Of a stretch of 9,957 nt of DNA, positions 1 to 8,190 are shown piece after piece. The notes below the pieces were generated by a model. The model did not search any database. It worked only from the letters and a program-made list of their open reading frames with translations, and was not told the DNA's origin. Origin of the DNA: UBA10364 sp049611965 (GTDB lineage: Bacteria; Bacteroidota; Bacteroidia; Flavobacteriales; Schleiferiaceae); the NCBI GenBank assembly GCA_049611965.1, contig JBMZBC010000040.1, positions 1 to 9,957 of the forward strand. Reading direction: 5' to 3'. The position numbers were made by a program, and so were the translations under genes. How positions within the stretch are numbered: position 1 is the stretch's first letter; each line of letters starts with the position of its first letter.

Positions 1-82
1 GTTGGTTTAAATTCGTGGCTTATTCGCACAAAAAGTGCGTGTGAGAGTTAAACCTAGTACCCAAATACCTCTCTTAGAACAG

Positions 83-2554
83 ATGAAAAGAATTACCCTA
101 CTGGTCTTCGGACTGTTTATGAGCCTTGGTCTCTTGGCGCAGCAGCCCGGTGGACGTGGTGGTTTCGACCCGACCAAACTACCTAAAATCGGCGTGATTG
201 CCGGAACTCTCGTGGATGCCGAATCTGGCGAACCTTTGCCCTATGCTGCGGTGAAGATTACCCATAAAATGGACGCAAACATCGTAACCGGAGGCATGAC
301 CGATGCCAGAGGCCGGTTCAAGGTGGAGCAAATCACCCTAGGTCCTAATGTCTTTGAATTTGCCTACGTGGGCTATAAGACCAAAACGCAAGAGGTGCGT
401 TTAGGCCGCGACGGTACCGAAAAAGACTTGGGCAAGATTGGCCTTCAAAGCTCCGGAGTGGAACTTGAAGAAGTCGTGGTGGAAGCCGAGCGCCAGTTCA
501 TGACCAATGAAATTGACCGTAAAGTATACGACCCTTCAAAGCTTATCCTTTCCAAGACGGGATCCGCCACCGACATCCTTGAAAATATCCCTGCTGTTGA
601 GCTCGATTTAGATGGTAATATAACTCTTCGCGGTTCTTCAGCGGTGCGTATCATGATCGACGGCCGCCCTTCGAGATTTACAGGGGAAGATTTGAGCGCC
701 CTTCTTCAGAGCCTACCTGCCAACAGCGTTGAGAAGATAGAAGTGATGACAAATCCATCGGCGAAATACGACCCAGACGGTACCGCCGGGATGATCAATA
801 TTGTCTTAAAAAAATCGGCCCTACAAGGCCTTAATGGTTCGGTAAATAGTTCCTACAGCGGCGCTGACCGTTTGCGTGCCGGGATCAATATCAACTACAA
901 AGTAGACGACATCAACTTTTTCTTTAATGCAGGCCACAGCTCGGGCAGATATCCTCGTACCTCGTGGGCGCGTAGAGACAACTTCTTGGGAGAAGATACT
1001 TTGAGCTTCTACCAAGAAGTAGACGGCTACGGTGGTCGCAACGGTAACAACATTAAGGCAGGCTTCGATTGGTCGCCGGGCACCAAACACGTATTCACTG
1101 TACAGGGAACCTTAAATCAGGGCTTGCGTCCGCGTGTGAGTGACAACAATACAGATTGGACTACACCCTCTTTGGACTATACCCTCGTCCAGTTCAGTGA
1201 CCGTCAAGGAGAGCGTTGGAACAACAGCTTCGATGTGATTTACGACTACAAACCGAGAAAAGGGGAAGAATTGAATGCACGTTTATCCTACACAGACGGT
1301 AGCAGAAATGATGTTCTTGAGTTTACGCAAGACACGTTGTTGAATGCCATCAAGCTTCCATCGGATAAGTACCGCACGAACAGCTTCGGCGATCAGTGGG
1401 AGTTCAACGGCATCTTAGACTACACGAAGAAGTGGGACGACGATAAGAAGCTCGAGGCGGGCGCGAAAATTATCAGTCGCGAAGATTTGGACGGCTTTAA
1501 TCGAACCAACATCGACATCTACAACGGTACAGAAACCTATTTGGCCAGCAGCGAGAATGAATTCCTATACGGTGAAGACATTCTTGCCGTATATACCAAC
1601 TACGGCTTCAAAAAGGGACCGTGGGGCTTCCAGCTGGGGCTTCGTGCTGAGCAAGCGAACATTACAGCAACACAGATTACCCAAGACAGCACCTTCTACA
1701 ACAATTACTTCCAGGTATATCCTAGCGCATTTATTACCTACGAGATTGCTCGTGGTCGAGAATTGAACTTGAGCTATTCACGCAGGGTACAGCGTCCTGG
1801 TGGACGACAGCTCAACCCGTTCATTGACTACAGCGATCCGTTCAACTTGCGTTCAGGAAATCCATACTTGCTGCCTGCGTTCACCGGCTCCTACGAGTTG
1901 GGGTACACGCACATCTTGAAGAAGGGAACTACCATGACTGCCAACGTGTACTACCGCGATCGCAATAACCTCATCACATGGTACTCCGAAGTGGACAGCA
2001 ACGGGGTGAATTTGACCACATTCCAAAACTTGAACAGCGGTGAAGATGTTGGTCTAGACATGAATTTCCGCGGCCGATTGGGCAAGAAAGGTGGATTCTT
2101 CACCTTGGGAGGAAACTACTTCTACAGCCAAGTTTCTGGCGATATCAAAGGACAAGGTTGGGTCAACCAAGGGGGAGGTTACGGGCTGAACACCATGGTG
2201 AGTACGCCGCTTTGGAAAGATGCAAGCTTGCAAATCATGGGGAACTACCGAAGCCGTCGAGTCATGGCACAAGGTTTTGGGAAACCGTTCTACTTTATTG
2301 GCGGGGGCTTCAAGCAAGGCTTCATGGACGACCGTCTAAATCTCAGTGTAAACTGTCGAGACATCTTCAACACCATGGGCTGGAATTATGAAACAAGAGG
2401 ACCTGGCTTCTACTCAGAGGGTCAATTCCGTTGGATGAACCGCGTCGTAGAAGTAGGCTTGACCTACAACTTCGGTGAGGTACAGCGCAGACGTCGTCAG
2501 ATGGACCGCGGCAGTCGTGGCGGCGGTGGCGGCATGGAAATGGAGATGTTCTAA
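83..2554 (+). CDS. TonB-dependent outer-membrane receptor (CarboxypepD_reg-like, plug and beta-barrel)
   Basis: Outer-membrane beta-barrel receptor of 823 residues, expected to bind a ligand at the surface and import it using TonB energy. The ligand cannot be read from sequence. The ATG at 83 is preferred over an in-frame GTG at 35 because it opens directly into a signal peptide (MKRITLLVFG to about residue 20, ending LLAQ), whereas the longer form would bury it. Residues about 38-118 match a carboxypeptidase-regulatory-like domain (GTLVDAESGEPLPYAAV, then GRFKVEQI and FVFEFAYVGYKT-like strands). Residues about 135-245 are the plug (DILENIPAVELDLDGNITLRG, IDGRPSRF, then DPDGTAGMINIVLKK). The rest alternates aromatic beta-strands typical of a barrel of the OMP_b-brl_3 type. 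It is not a SusC: it is shorter and has no SusD partner beside it. The tail is Arg- and Gly-rich and ends in Phe. A terminator follows directly, so it is probably transcribed alone. Family assignment is firm; substrate is unknown. Confidence 0.93.
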   Translation: MKRITLLVFGLFMSLGLLAQQPGGRGGFDPTKLPKIGVIAGTLVDAESGEPLPYAAVKITHKMDANIVTGGMTDARGRFKVEQITLGPNVFEFAYVGYKTKTQEVRLGRDGTEKDLGKIGLQSSGVELEEVVVEAERQFMTNEIDRKVYDPSKLILSKTGSATDILENIPAVELDLDGNITLRGSSAVRIMIDGRPSRFTGEDLSALLQSLPANSVEKIEVMTNPSAKYDPDGTAGMINIVLKKSALQGLNGSVNSSYSGADRLRAGININYKVDDINFFFNAGHSSGRYPRTSWARRDNFLGEDTLSFYQEVDGYGGRNGNNIKAGFDWSPGTKHVFTVQGTLNQGLRPRVSDNNTDWTTPSLDYTLVQFSDRQGERWNNSFDVIYDYKPRKGEELNARLSYTDGSRNDVLEFTQDTLLNAIKLPSDKYRTNSFGDQWEFNGILDYTKKWDDDKKLEAGAKIISREDLDGFNRTNIDIYNGTETYLASSENEFLYGEDILAVYTNYGFKKGPWGFQLGLRAEQANITATQITQDSTFYNNYFQVYPSAFITYEIARGRELNLSYSRRVQRPGGRQLNPFIDYSDPFNLRSGNPYLLPAFTGSYELGYTHILKKGTTMTANVYYRDRNNLITWYSEVDSNGVNLTTFQNLNSGEDVGLDMNFRGRLGKKGGFFTLGGNYFYSQVSGDIKGQGWVNQGGGYGLNTMVSTPLWKDASLQIMGNYRSRRVMAQGFGKPFYFIGGGFKQGFMDDRLNLSVNCRDIFNTMGWNYETRGPGFYSEGQFRWMNRVVEVGLTYNFGEVQRRRRQMDRGSRGGGGGMEMEMF

Positions 2555-2566
2555 AGAAATAATACG

Positions 2567-2599
2567 AAAGCCCCGGCCATTTGGTCGGGGCTTTTTTTT
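2567..2599 (+). terminator. Rho-independent terminator after the TonB-dependent receptor
   Basis: A 12-bp stem (2567-2578 pairing with 2583-2594, one G-T wobble) closes a 4-base loop ATTT. The stem is very GC-rich (AAAGCCCCGGCC on the left arm) and runs into eight T residues at 2592-2599. It lies 12 bases after the receptor stop codon. The opposite strand lacks a T tract after the stem, so it should act mainly on plus-strand transcription. Confidence 0.93.
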
Positions 2600-2625
2600 A
2601 CCTTAATAGTGCTAAACGTCATCTC

Positions 2626-3291
2626 ATGAAAAAGCTTCTTCTTCTGCTACTCCTTCCTCTAGGCCTTTTCGCAAATGCTCCAACGAGCATCATGTCACCC
2701 ACCGTGTACGACCTTACCGGTATTCTCGAGCCGGGGCAAGAAGTGGTGAGCATGATTACCGACGAAGGGAAATTGGCAGAATTCGAACTAAATCCAGATA
2801 ACAACTACCTCGTTATTCCGACGTACGGCACCTTTTATTATGCAGCCGTAGCAGATAGCCTGGGCAACATGAGCTACCTCTACCTGGGCCCGAAGTCGGT
2901 GGTAGAAGAACCCTTGATTCAGGAACTCCCTACAGGTCCTACACCCGTTCAGGCTGGACTTAACGTAGCCGGAAAAGGAACGGCCATTTCTTGGATCACC
3001 GGCTTATCGTGTTTTGGAATAGGTGCAGCGGTAGCAAATAACTCCTCCGATCCTTGGGCAGGATTTGGTTGGATTGCCGTTGGTGCCGTAGTGGCAGTAT
3101 ACGGAACTATGTGGTCTGTGATTTATGGTGCTTATAAAGGTGTACAAACTTCTTTACGCAATAACAGCGATAGGTATAAACGCATGCAACGGGCAAATCA
3201 GGGCAGTGGTATGAGCTATGTCGTCGAACCGGTGCCGCTGGAATTAATTCCTGAAGAACTCAGAGTTCCTCTCCTTGTAGGTCAACGATAA
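2626..3291 (+). CDS. Hypothetical protein with signal peptide and two hydrophobic segments
   Basis: I do not recognise this 221-residue protein. The ATG at 2626 begins a clear signal peptide (MKKLLLLLLLPLGLFANA, cleavage probably after residue 16 or 18). An upstream in-frame TTG at 2581 lies inside the terminator stem and is not credible. Residues about 24-95 look like a small soluble beta-rich domain. A proline-rich linker follows (about 94-108), then two Gly/Ala-rich hydrophobic segments at about 119-137 and 146-169 separated by NNSSDPWAGFG. A basic stretch comes next (SLRNNSDRYKRMQR) and a short tail. The layout suggests an exported N-terminal domain attached to a membrane hairpin. The gene starts 26 bp after a strong terminator, leaving little room for its own promoter, and its stop lies 2 bp from the stop of the convergent penicillin-binding protein gene. 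Coding status is well supported by the signal peptide and uninterrupted frame; no function is proposed. Confidence 0.8.
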   Translation: MKKLLLLLLLPLGLFANAPTSIMSPTVYDLTGILEPGQEVVSMITDEGKLAEFELNPDNNYLVIPTYGTFYYAAVADSLGNMSYLYLGPKSVVEEPLIQELPTGPTPVQAGLNVAGKGTAISWITGLSCFGIGAAVANNSSDPWAGFGWIAVGAVVAVYGTMWSVIYGAYKGVQTSLRNNSDRYKRMQRANQGSGMSYVVEPVPLELIPEELRVPLLVGQR

Positions 3292-3293
3292 GG

Positions 3294-5600
3294 TTAAAAT
3301 TCCTCGTCGTAGTTTACCCCTGTTTCTAGATCCGTGGTTGCTGTGTTACAGTCCACGTCGATGTCCAGTTTCCCTTGAGGTCGCTCGAACGGATCCATGC
3401 TGATGCCCAGCTCTGGGTTGGCGTAGTTCTTCTTCATGTACACTCCCCAGATGGGTAGGGCAGCAGTAGCTCCTTGACCGTAGTAGGTTCCCCAACCGCC
3501 GCCGAAGTGTGCTGCACGGTCTTCACAGCCGGTCCAAACGCCGGTGATGAGATTGGGTACCACACCCATAAACCAGCCGTCAGAGTTGTTCTGTGTAGTT
3601 CCCGTTTTTCCCGCAATTTCGTTGGTGAATTCGTACGGGTATCCAGTCACAGCATTGTTGCGGTAGAACTTCTCGCCGTAGTTATGACGAAGCCTTTGAC
3701 CGGTGCCGTCTTCCGTTACACCCATGAGGAGTTTAAGAATGGCATAAGCGTCCTTTTCACCCATCACTTGACGTGTTTCTGGGGTAAATTCTTCAAGCAC
3801 CACGCCGTTCTTGTCCTCAATGCGCGTTATCATGATGGGCGAAACATAGCGGCCCTTATTGGCGAAGGTGGTGTACGAACCGACCATTTCGAAAACACTG
3901 AGATCCACGGTTCCCAATGCGATGGACGGCACCTCAGGAATGTCCCCGGTGATGCCCATTTTTCGTGCAAGTTGAATGACAGGTCTCGGACCAATCTGCT
4001 TCATCAAGAAGGTGGTCACGGTGTTCATCGAATTGGCCAAAGCATGCTTTAGGGATTTGGTTCCCCCGTACTCGTCGTCAGAATTGGACGGACACCAATC
4101 TTCCAATAATCCATATTCGCCGCGTTCAATACAAATTTTTGCATTGGGCACTTCCATACAAGGGCTGTAATTCTTCTCAATAATGGCCGATGCGTAGACA
4201 AACGGCTTGAAGGTGGACCCTACTTGGCGCTTACCCTGTTTGACGTGGTCGTATTTAAAGTATTGGTAGTCGTTTCCACCGACCCATGCTTTTACATAAC
4301 CTGTCTGCGGCTCCATCGACATCATTCCTACCTGATACAATCCCTTGTAGTACATGATGCTGTCTCTTGGACTCATGGTGGTGTCGATATCACCGTTCCA
4401 GCTAAATACGGTCATTGGGATAGGCGTATTGAACACCTGCTGAATGCTGTCCATCGATGCGCCACGCTTTTTCATTCCGCGGTAGCGCTGGGTGCGACGC
4501 ATGGCTTGATCAACAATCTTACGGACATTGCCCGCAGGATCCTCATCGAAGTAGAAGGGTCCGTATTTGCGGTCTTCCTTAATGATGTCGAAGATGCGCT
4601 GCAGGTTACCCATGTGCTCTTGCACAGATTCCTCGGCGTTGCGCTGCATCTCAGAATTGATGGTAGTATAAATCTTAAGTCCGCCGGTATACAGGTCCAA
4701 TTCATTTCCCGTGCGCTTCTCGTAGTCCTTGATCCATCCTTTCATGTAGCCGCGCAAGTACTCGCGGAAATATGGGGCAAGACCCGCAGTGTGGCTTTGC
4801 GGACGGAACTCTAGCTGTATGGGGAGCTCCTTCAAACTGTCCTTGGCTTCCACTGTAAGCAGCCCGTTTTTCACCATCTGGACAAAGACTTGGTCACGGC
4901 GTTGCTTCGCGCGCTCAGGGTAGCGACGAGGGTTGTACAACGAAGGATTTTTGGCCATTGCTACCAATACAGCAGCTTCTTCAAGCTGAAGGTCAATAGG
5001 TTTCTTGTTGAAGTACACTCGGGCTGCAGAGTTGATTCCAACTGCTTGGTAGAGGAAGTCAAATTCGTTGAGGTACAGGGCGATGATTTCTTCCTTGGTG
5101 TACATTCTTTCGAGCTGTGCAGCAATGATCCATTCGCCCAATTTCTGTCCGATACGCTCCACAATGTTTCGCGCAGGGTCGTTGAACTGCATCTTCGCAA
5201 GCTGTTGGGTCAGCGTAGACCCACCGCCTTTTCGGCCCAGTCCTGAAAGAGCACGTGCCAACGCGCGAGCATCAATCCCACTGTGCTCAAAGAAGCGCTC
5301 ATCTTCCGTCGCAACCAAAGCGTTGATCAAGTTCGGAGAGATTTCATCATAGGTTGCCGCAGTTCTGTTTTCACGAAAGAAGGTCCCCAAAACTTCACCG
5401 TCCTCCGTAATGATTTCAGTGGCTAATTTGGTATCTGGATTCGCAATCTGTTCGATCGAGGGCAATTTTCCAAAGGCACCCAAAGAGGTCAAGTACAAGG
5501 CCAGCGCCAACCCCCAAATAGGACCGGTTAAAATGACCAATGACCAAACCACTTGTTTGGTGTACTTACGCTTTGCGCCTTCTTCGTTTTGCTTTGCCAT
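3294..5600 (-). CDS. mrcA: Class A penicillin-binding protein (PBP1A-type glycosyltransferase/transpeptidase)
   Basis: Bifunctional peptidoglycan synthase of 768 residues that polymerises lipid II into glycan strands and cross-links stem peptides in the periplasm. A short cytoplasmic N-terminus (basic, residues 1-17) is followed by one membrane anchor at about 18-40. The GT51 glycosyltransferase domain spans about 65-245: EDERFFEH at 99-106 carries the catalytic Glu99, GGSTLTQQ is at 126-133, and KEEIIALYLNEF follows at about 169-180. The transpeptidase domain holds all three penicillin-binding motifs: STFK at 462-465 (nucleophile Ser462), SMN at 524-526 and KTGTT at 665-669. The length fits Bacteroidota PBP1A, and the C-terminus is acidic. 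It lies 32 bp downstream of porZ on the same strand, so the two are probably cotranscribed. No Shine-Dalgarno sequence is visible before the ATG; the upstream bases are A/T-rich in the sense direction. The family is certain; the symbol mrcA versus ponA is a naming choice. Confidence 0.96.
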   Translation of the reverse strand: MAKQNEEGAKRKYTKQVVWSLVILTGPIWGLALALYLTSLGAFGKLPSIEQIANPDTKLATEIITEDGEVLGTFFRENRTAATYDEISPNLINALVATEDERFFEHSGIDARALARALSGLGRKGGGSTLTQQLAKMQFNDPARNIVERIGQKLGEWIIAAQLERMYTKEEIIALYLNEFDFLYQAVGINSAARVYFNKKPIDLQLEEAAVLVAMAKNPSLYNPRRYPERAKQRRDQVFVQMVKNGLLTVEAKDSLKELPIQLEFRPQSHTAGLAPYFREYLRGYMKGWIKDYEKRTGNELDLYTGGLKIYTTINSEMQRNAEESVQEHMGNLQRIFDIIKEDRKYGPFYFDEDPAGNVRKIVDQAMRRTQRYRGMKKRGASMDSIQQVFNTPIPMTVFSWNGDIDTTMSPRDSIMYYKGLYQVGMMSMEPQTGYVKAWVGGNDYQYFKYDHVKQGKRQVGSTFKPFVYASAIIEKNYSPCMEVPNAKICIERGEYGLLEDWCPSNSDDEYGGTKSLKHALANSMNTVTTFLMKQIGPRPVIQLARKMGITGDIPEVPSIALGTVDLSVFEMVGSYTTFANKGRYVSPIMITRIEDKNGVVLEEFTPETRQVMGEKDAYAILKLLMGVTEDGTGQRLRHNYGEKFYRNNAVTGYPYEFTNEIAGKTGTTQNNSDGWFMGVVPNLITGVWTGCEDRAAHFGGGWGTYYGQGATAALPIWGVYMKKNYANPELGISMDPFERPQGKLDIDVDCNTATTDLETGVNYDEEF

Positions 5601-5632
5601 AGTTCAAAAATAGCCTTTTGTCCGCCGCACTA

Positions 5633-8116
5633 TTAACGTACGATAAGAACTTTTCCTTGTGCCGTTACTTCTCCTAAATCGTCTGTGGCGTAGATGATAT
5701 ATACACCAGATGCTACAGGATGACCGTCCAATTTTGTCCCGTCCCATTGCGCCTGTCCACCAGCTGCTTGCATATCATATACCAGGGCACCACTGACATC
5801 CGTTACTTTAATTCTTGCATCCTCGCTATTTCCTTGAATGAAAATAGGCCCCTCGTAGCCAGGTCGAACCGGGTTGGGGTAGATGTGTAATTCTGGAGTA
5901 AACCCTTCATAGCCCGGCGTAGCATCCCCTCTAAAACCAATCAATCCAGCATCGGTAGCGATCAACACTTCACCGGTCGTAGGGTCTGTGGCTATACTTA
6001 GAATATTGTTGCTTAGCAACGGGCTGTTTTCCGCCGTGAACTGATGAATGGTCTGCAACCCGTCCGGGCTGACCAAGAAGAGGCCTGCACCTCGAGTACC
6101 GAGCCACTTTTGATTGCCGCCGTCCACATGAATGGCGCTCACTGGATTTTCGCCAAGCAATTTCTGAACGACCCCTTCCTCTTCAAAAAGAATAGGTCGT
6201 GCATCCCTGTTGCCTGTGCCGTCAAATACATTTTCTGGGCTGTACAAAACCACCAATCCTTCATCAGTGCCTATCCAAAGCTCGCCGTCGTTATCGAAGG
6301 CCATGCTGAGCACCTTATCCGAAGGAAGGTTCCCGTTTCCGACCCCTGAGCTCACCTGACGTTTGATGCCCACACCTCCACTTTCGGAGTAGCCGTACAA
6401 GCCATTTGTCCTGCTCTGAATAAAGACCATGCCGTCTTTCGCTACTATATCTTTCAACGCCACGGCATCCGCTCCTGGACTTAAGGAATAGGCAGTAAAG
6501 TTGCCCTCCTCGTCAATGCTATAAAGAGGAGTGCTCACTAGGGACTGTACGCCCCATAGGGTTCCGTTTTCGTCAAAGGTGATACCTCCGGTGCGAAGGT
6601 CGCTCGCATTACCACCAACACCTTTTAAGACACCGCCGGTATTCGTGGTACTAAAGAAGGCTACCGTATCCGCGAAAGAAGGGTCGCTGATTCCCTCGAG
6701 TTTGATGAGTCCCTTGCCCCAAGAGCTGAGGTACAGTTCACTGACCCCAGTGGCTGAAATTTTAAATGCTGCATCCACAATGTCTGTTGCGCTGTACAGT
6801 TTTTCAAAGCCCAAGTTGGTCCAATCTTGACCCGAATACACACTTGCCCCGTCGGCAACGAAGGTTTTCGTCCAGAGGTCGGTGAGTGCACCCGGGGCGA
6901 GGATGACCCCGCCAAAGCTCTCGGGACCGCCCGGTTCAATGGAGTTCGAGTAAGTGAAGTTTCTGCCCTGCCCGTAGCTAATCACCTTATACGAACGGTC
7001 GCTGTAGGGCGAAGGCGGTAAAAATCTTTTCACCTTACTACCGTCGCGTACGCGGATGAGCCCGGTTTTAAAGTTTCCGATGTAGATAGAGCCGTCGGCT
7101 TCGTGTTGCACAGCAGCGATGGGGCGTAGTACACCTTGCGCGAAAAGGGCGCTTGAAATATTTAGGGAGTCGCCAAAGGTGTTTTTCGCAGTGGATTCAC
7201 GTGCCAACACATTAAACTCTCTGGTGATAATAAGCCAATTCACCGTCGTTGAAATGTCCTGGATGCTTTGACCACCGACGCCCGATTGAAACGGTGTGCT
7301 GTAGCCTTCAGCGGTCCATTGCCCCATTGAATTTTCAGCCAAGGCCAACAAATAGGACCCGGAGGTAAGATCGTCTACGGCATAGATGAAGCGCTGTTCC
7401 GAAGGGAAGTAGGTGATGTGCTGAGGATCGAATTGGTCAAATCCTAAACGGTAATCTGTAGTCTTCCATGTCGGGAGTGTTTCGTTCAAATCGCCTACTA
7501 GGAATTCTGTGTTGAGTGCCGGTGAGTAGGCCACTGCCACACCTGAAGGGTTGATATCGAAGGATGCAATAGCTATGGGGGAGTAGTTCGCTCCCAGCAA
7601 CAGGGTGCGACCGGCGAGGCGGGTGGAAATGTCGAATTCTACGAGGCCGAAGTCGGTCGCGATATAGGCCATTCCGTTGTAGAACGAGATGTCGTTAATG
7701 CGCTTGAGCCCAGTGTACGATGGGGTTTCTTCGATCGCCGCGATGGAGGAGATGCCCAGGGAGGTCCAGATGTCCAAGCGCCCGTTGGCGTAACCAATCC
7801 ATACGGTGCCGGAGGCATCGTCGGCTTTCAGTGCCGTGATGTTTGAACCGGTCAATCCATTGATGCGTGAATAGCGTGAGATCTCGTCCGAATTGGAATT
7901 GACCACCAACAAATTATTCGAGGATGCTGCGAAAACAAAGTCGTCTAGCGCAGTAGTATGCTTAAAGGTGTTGTACGGCAGGTGATCTACCCAGAATTCA
8001 AAGGGCTCGGCGCCGGCTATTTTGTCCTGATCCTGAGCATATAAGCTGGCCGAGGATAGGCAAACACTGAGGATTGTTATCGGAATGATAAAAAATAACC
8101 GGAGCTGTCTGTACAT
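5633..8116 (-). CDS. porZ: PorZ-like T9SS attachment-complex protein with beta-propellers and type A sorting domain
   Basis: Predicted surface protein of 827 residues. In Porphyromonas gingivalis, PorZ works with PorU, PorV and PorQ in the T9SS attachment complex and delivers anionic LPS to the sortase PorU. Seen here: a signal peptide (residues 1 to about 27, ending SLYAQ), then a PorZ-like start with the W-x-x-H-L-P-Y motif at 42-48, RYSRINGLT at 81-89 and WIGYANGRLDIW at 106-117. Later blades carry two-component-regulator-propeller motifs such as LWIGTDEGL (about 613-621), WLGTRGAGL (671) and VLIATDAGL (717). Residues from about 743 form a sorting domain: IYPNP at 745-749, an Ig-like run with VTDVSG, and ASGVYII before KVLIVR at the end. 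That is the type A C-terminal domain that directs export through T9SS. Known structures of PorZ have two propellers, a beta-sandwich and this domain, which the length fits. A hybrid two-component sensor is excluded, since no kinase domain follows. The gene probably leads a porZ-PBP1A operon from the promoter candidate at 8146-8178. Confidence 0.85.
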   Translation of the reverse strand: MYRQLRLFFIIPITILSVCLSSASLYAQDQDKIAGAEPFEFWVDHLPYNTFKHTTALDDFVFAASSNNLLVVNSNSDEISRYSRINGLTGSNITALKADDASGTVWIGYANGRLDIWTSLGISSIAAIEETPSYTGLKRINDISFYNGMAYIATDFGLVEFDISTRLAGRTLLLGANYSPIAIASFDINPSGVAVAYSPALNTEFLVGDLNETLPTWKTTDYRLGFDQFDPQHITYFPSEQRFIYAVDDLTSGSYLLALAENSMGQWTAEGYSTPFQSGVGGQSIQDISTTVNWLIITREFNVLARESTAKNTFGDSLNISSALFAQGVLRPIAAVQHEADGSIYIGNFKTGLIRVRDGSKVKRFLPPSPYSDRSYKVISYGQGRNFTYSNSIEPGGPESFGGVILAPGALTDLWTKTFVADGASVYSGQDWTNLGFEKLYSATDIVDAAFKISATGVSELYLSSWGKGLIKLEGISDPSFADTVAFFSTTNTGGVLKGVGGNASDLRTGGITFDENGTLWGVQSLVSTPLYSIDEEGNFTAYSLSPGADAVALKDIVAKDGMVFIQSRTNGLYGYSESGGVGIKRQVSSGVGNGNLPSDKVLSMAFDNDGELWIGTDEGLVVLYSPENVFDGTGNRDARPILFEEEGVVQKLLGENPVSAIHVDGGNQKWLGTRGAGLFLVSPDGLQTIHQFTAENSPLLSNNILSIATDPTTGEVLIATDAGLIGFRGDATPGYEGFTPELHIYPNPVRPGYEGPIFIQGNSEDARIKVTDVSGALVYDMQAAGGQAQWDGTKLDGHPVASGVYIIYATDDLGEVTAQGKVLIVR

Positions 8117-8144
8117 GCGTTCAATTTACGACCTTAGTAGAGGA

Positions 8145-8170
8145 ATAAACGTATGGAATTGTACGTTTAT
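8145..8170. promoter_or_regulatory. Perfect 9-bp inverted repeat in the porZ/ricT divergent region
   Basis: ATAAACGTA at 8145-8153 is mirrored exactly by TACGTTTAT at 8162-8170 across the 8-base spacer TGGAATTG. It sits centrally in the 74-bp region between two divergent starts (8116 and 8191). Each arm read outward contains TACGTTTA, close to the Bacteroidota -7 element TAnnTTTG. It could therefore be an operator, a pair of back-to-back -7 elements, or both. The repeat is directly visible; the function is inferred. Confidence 0.5.
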
Positions 8171-8178
8171 GATGCAAA
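8146..8178 (-). promoter_or_regulatory. Candidate Bacteroidota-type promoter for porZ
   Basis: Read on the minus strand, TTTG (plus-strand CAAA at 8175-8178) lies 21 bases before TACGTTTA (plus-strand 8153 down to 8146). This fits the Bacteroidota primary sigma consensus TTTG-N19-21-TAnnTTTG with one mismatch at the last position. Transcription would begin near 8139, giving a leader of about 23 nt before the porZ ATG at 8116. The -7 element coincides with one arm of the inverted repeat, so a regulator bound there could block it. Confidence 0.45.
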
Positions 8179-8190
8179 ATAATAACGACC

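Noticed and set aside
25..39. Small hairpin CGCAC-AAAAA-GTGCG upstream of the receptor
   Set aside because: The stem has only 5 bp and no T tract follows, so neither a terminator nor a regulatory role can be supported. The stretch 1-82 holds nothing else I can name.
35..82. In-frame GTG extension of the TonB receptor by 16 codons
   Set aside because: The signal peptide begins at the ATG at 83; the extension is basic and hydrophilic and would hide it.
83..2554. SusC-type glycan importer
   Set aside because: The protein is about 200 residues shorter than usual SusC proteins and no SusD-like lipoprotein gene is adjacent.
3474..4052. Long open frame on the plus strand inside the PBP gene, with similar ones at 4224-4814 and 4890-5246
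   Set aside because: They lie opposite a PBP gene with all catalytic motifs intact, and their translations show no domain or signal; they are shadow frames.
5601..5632. TATTTTTG on the minus strand just before the PBP start, matching the -7 consensus TAnnTTTG
   Set aside because: No TTG-type -33 element lies at the right distance, and transcription would begin at or past the ATG. Cotranscription with porZ is simpler.
5633..8116. Hybrid two-component sensor suggested by the propeller motifs
   Set aside because: No membrane segment, histidine kinase or receiver domain follows the propellers; the protein ends in a T9SS sorting domain and begins like PorZ.
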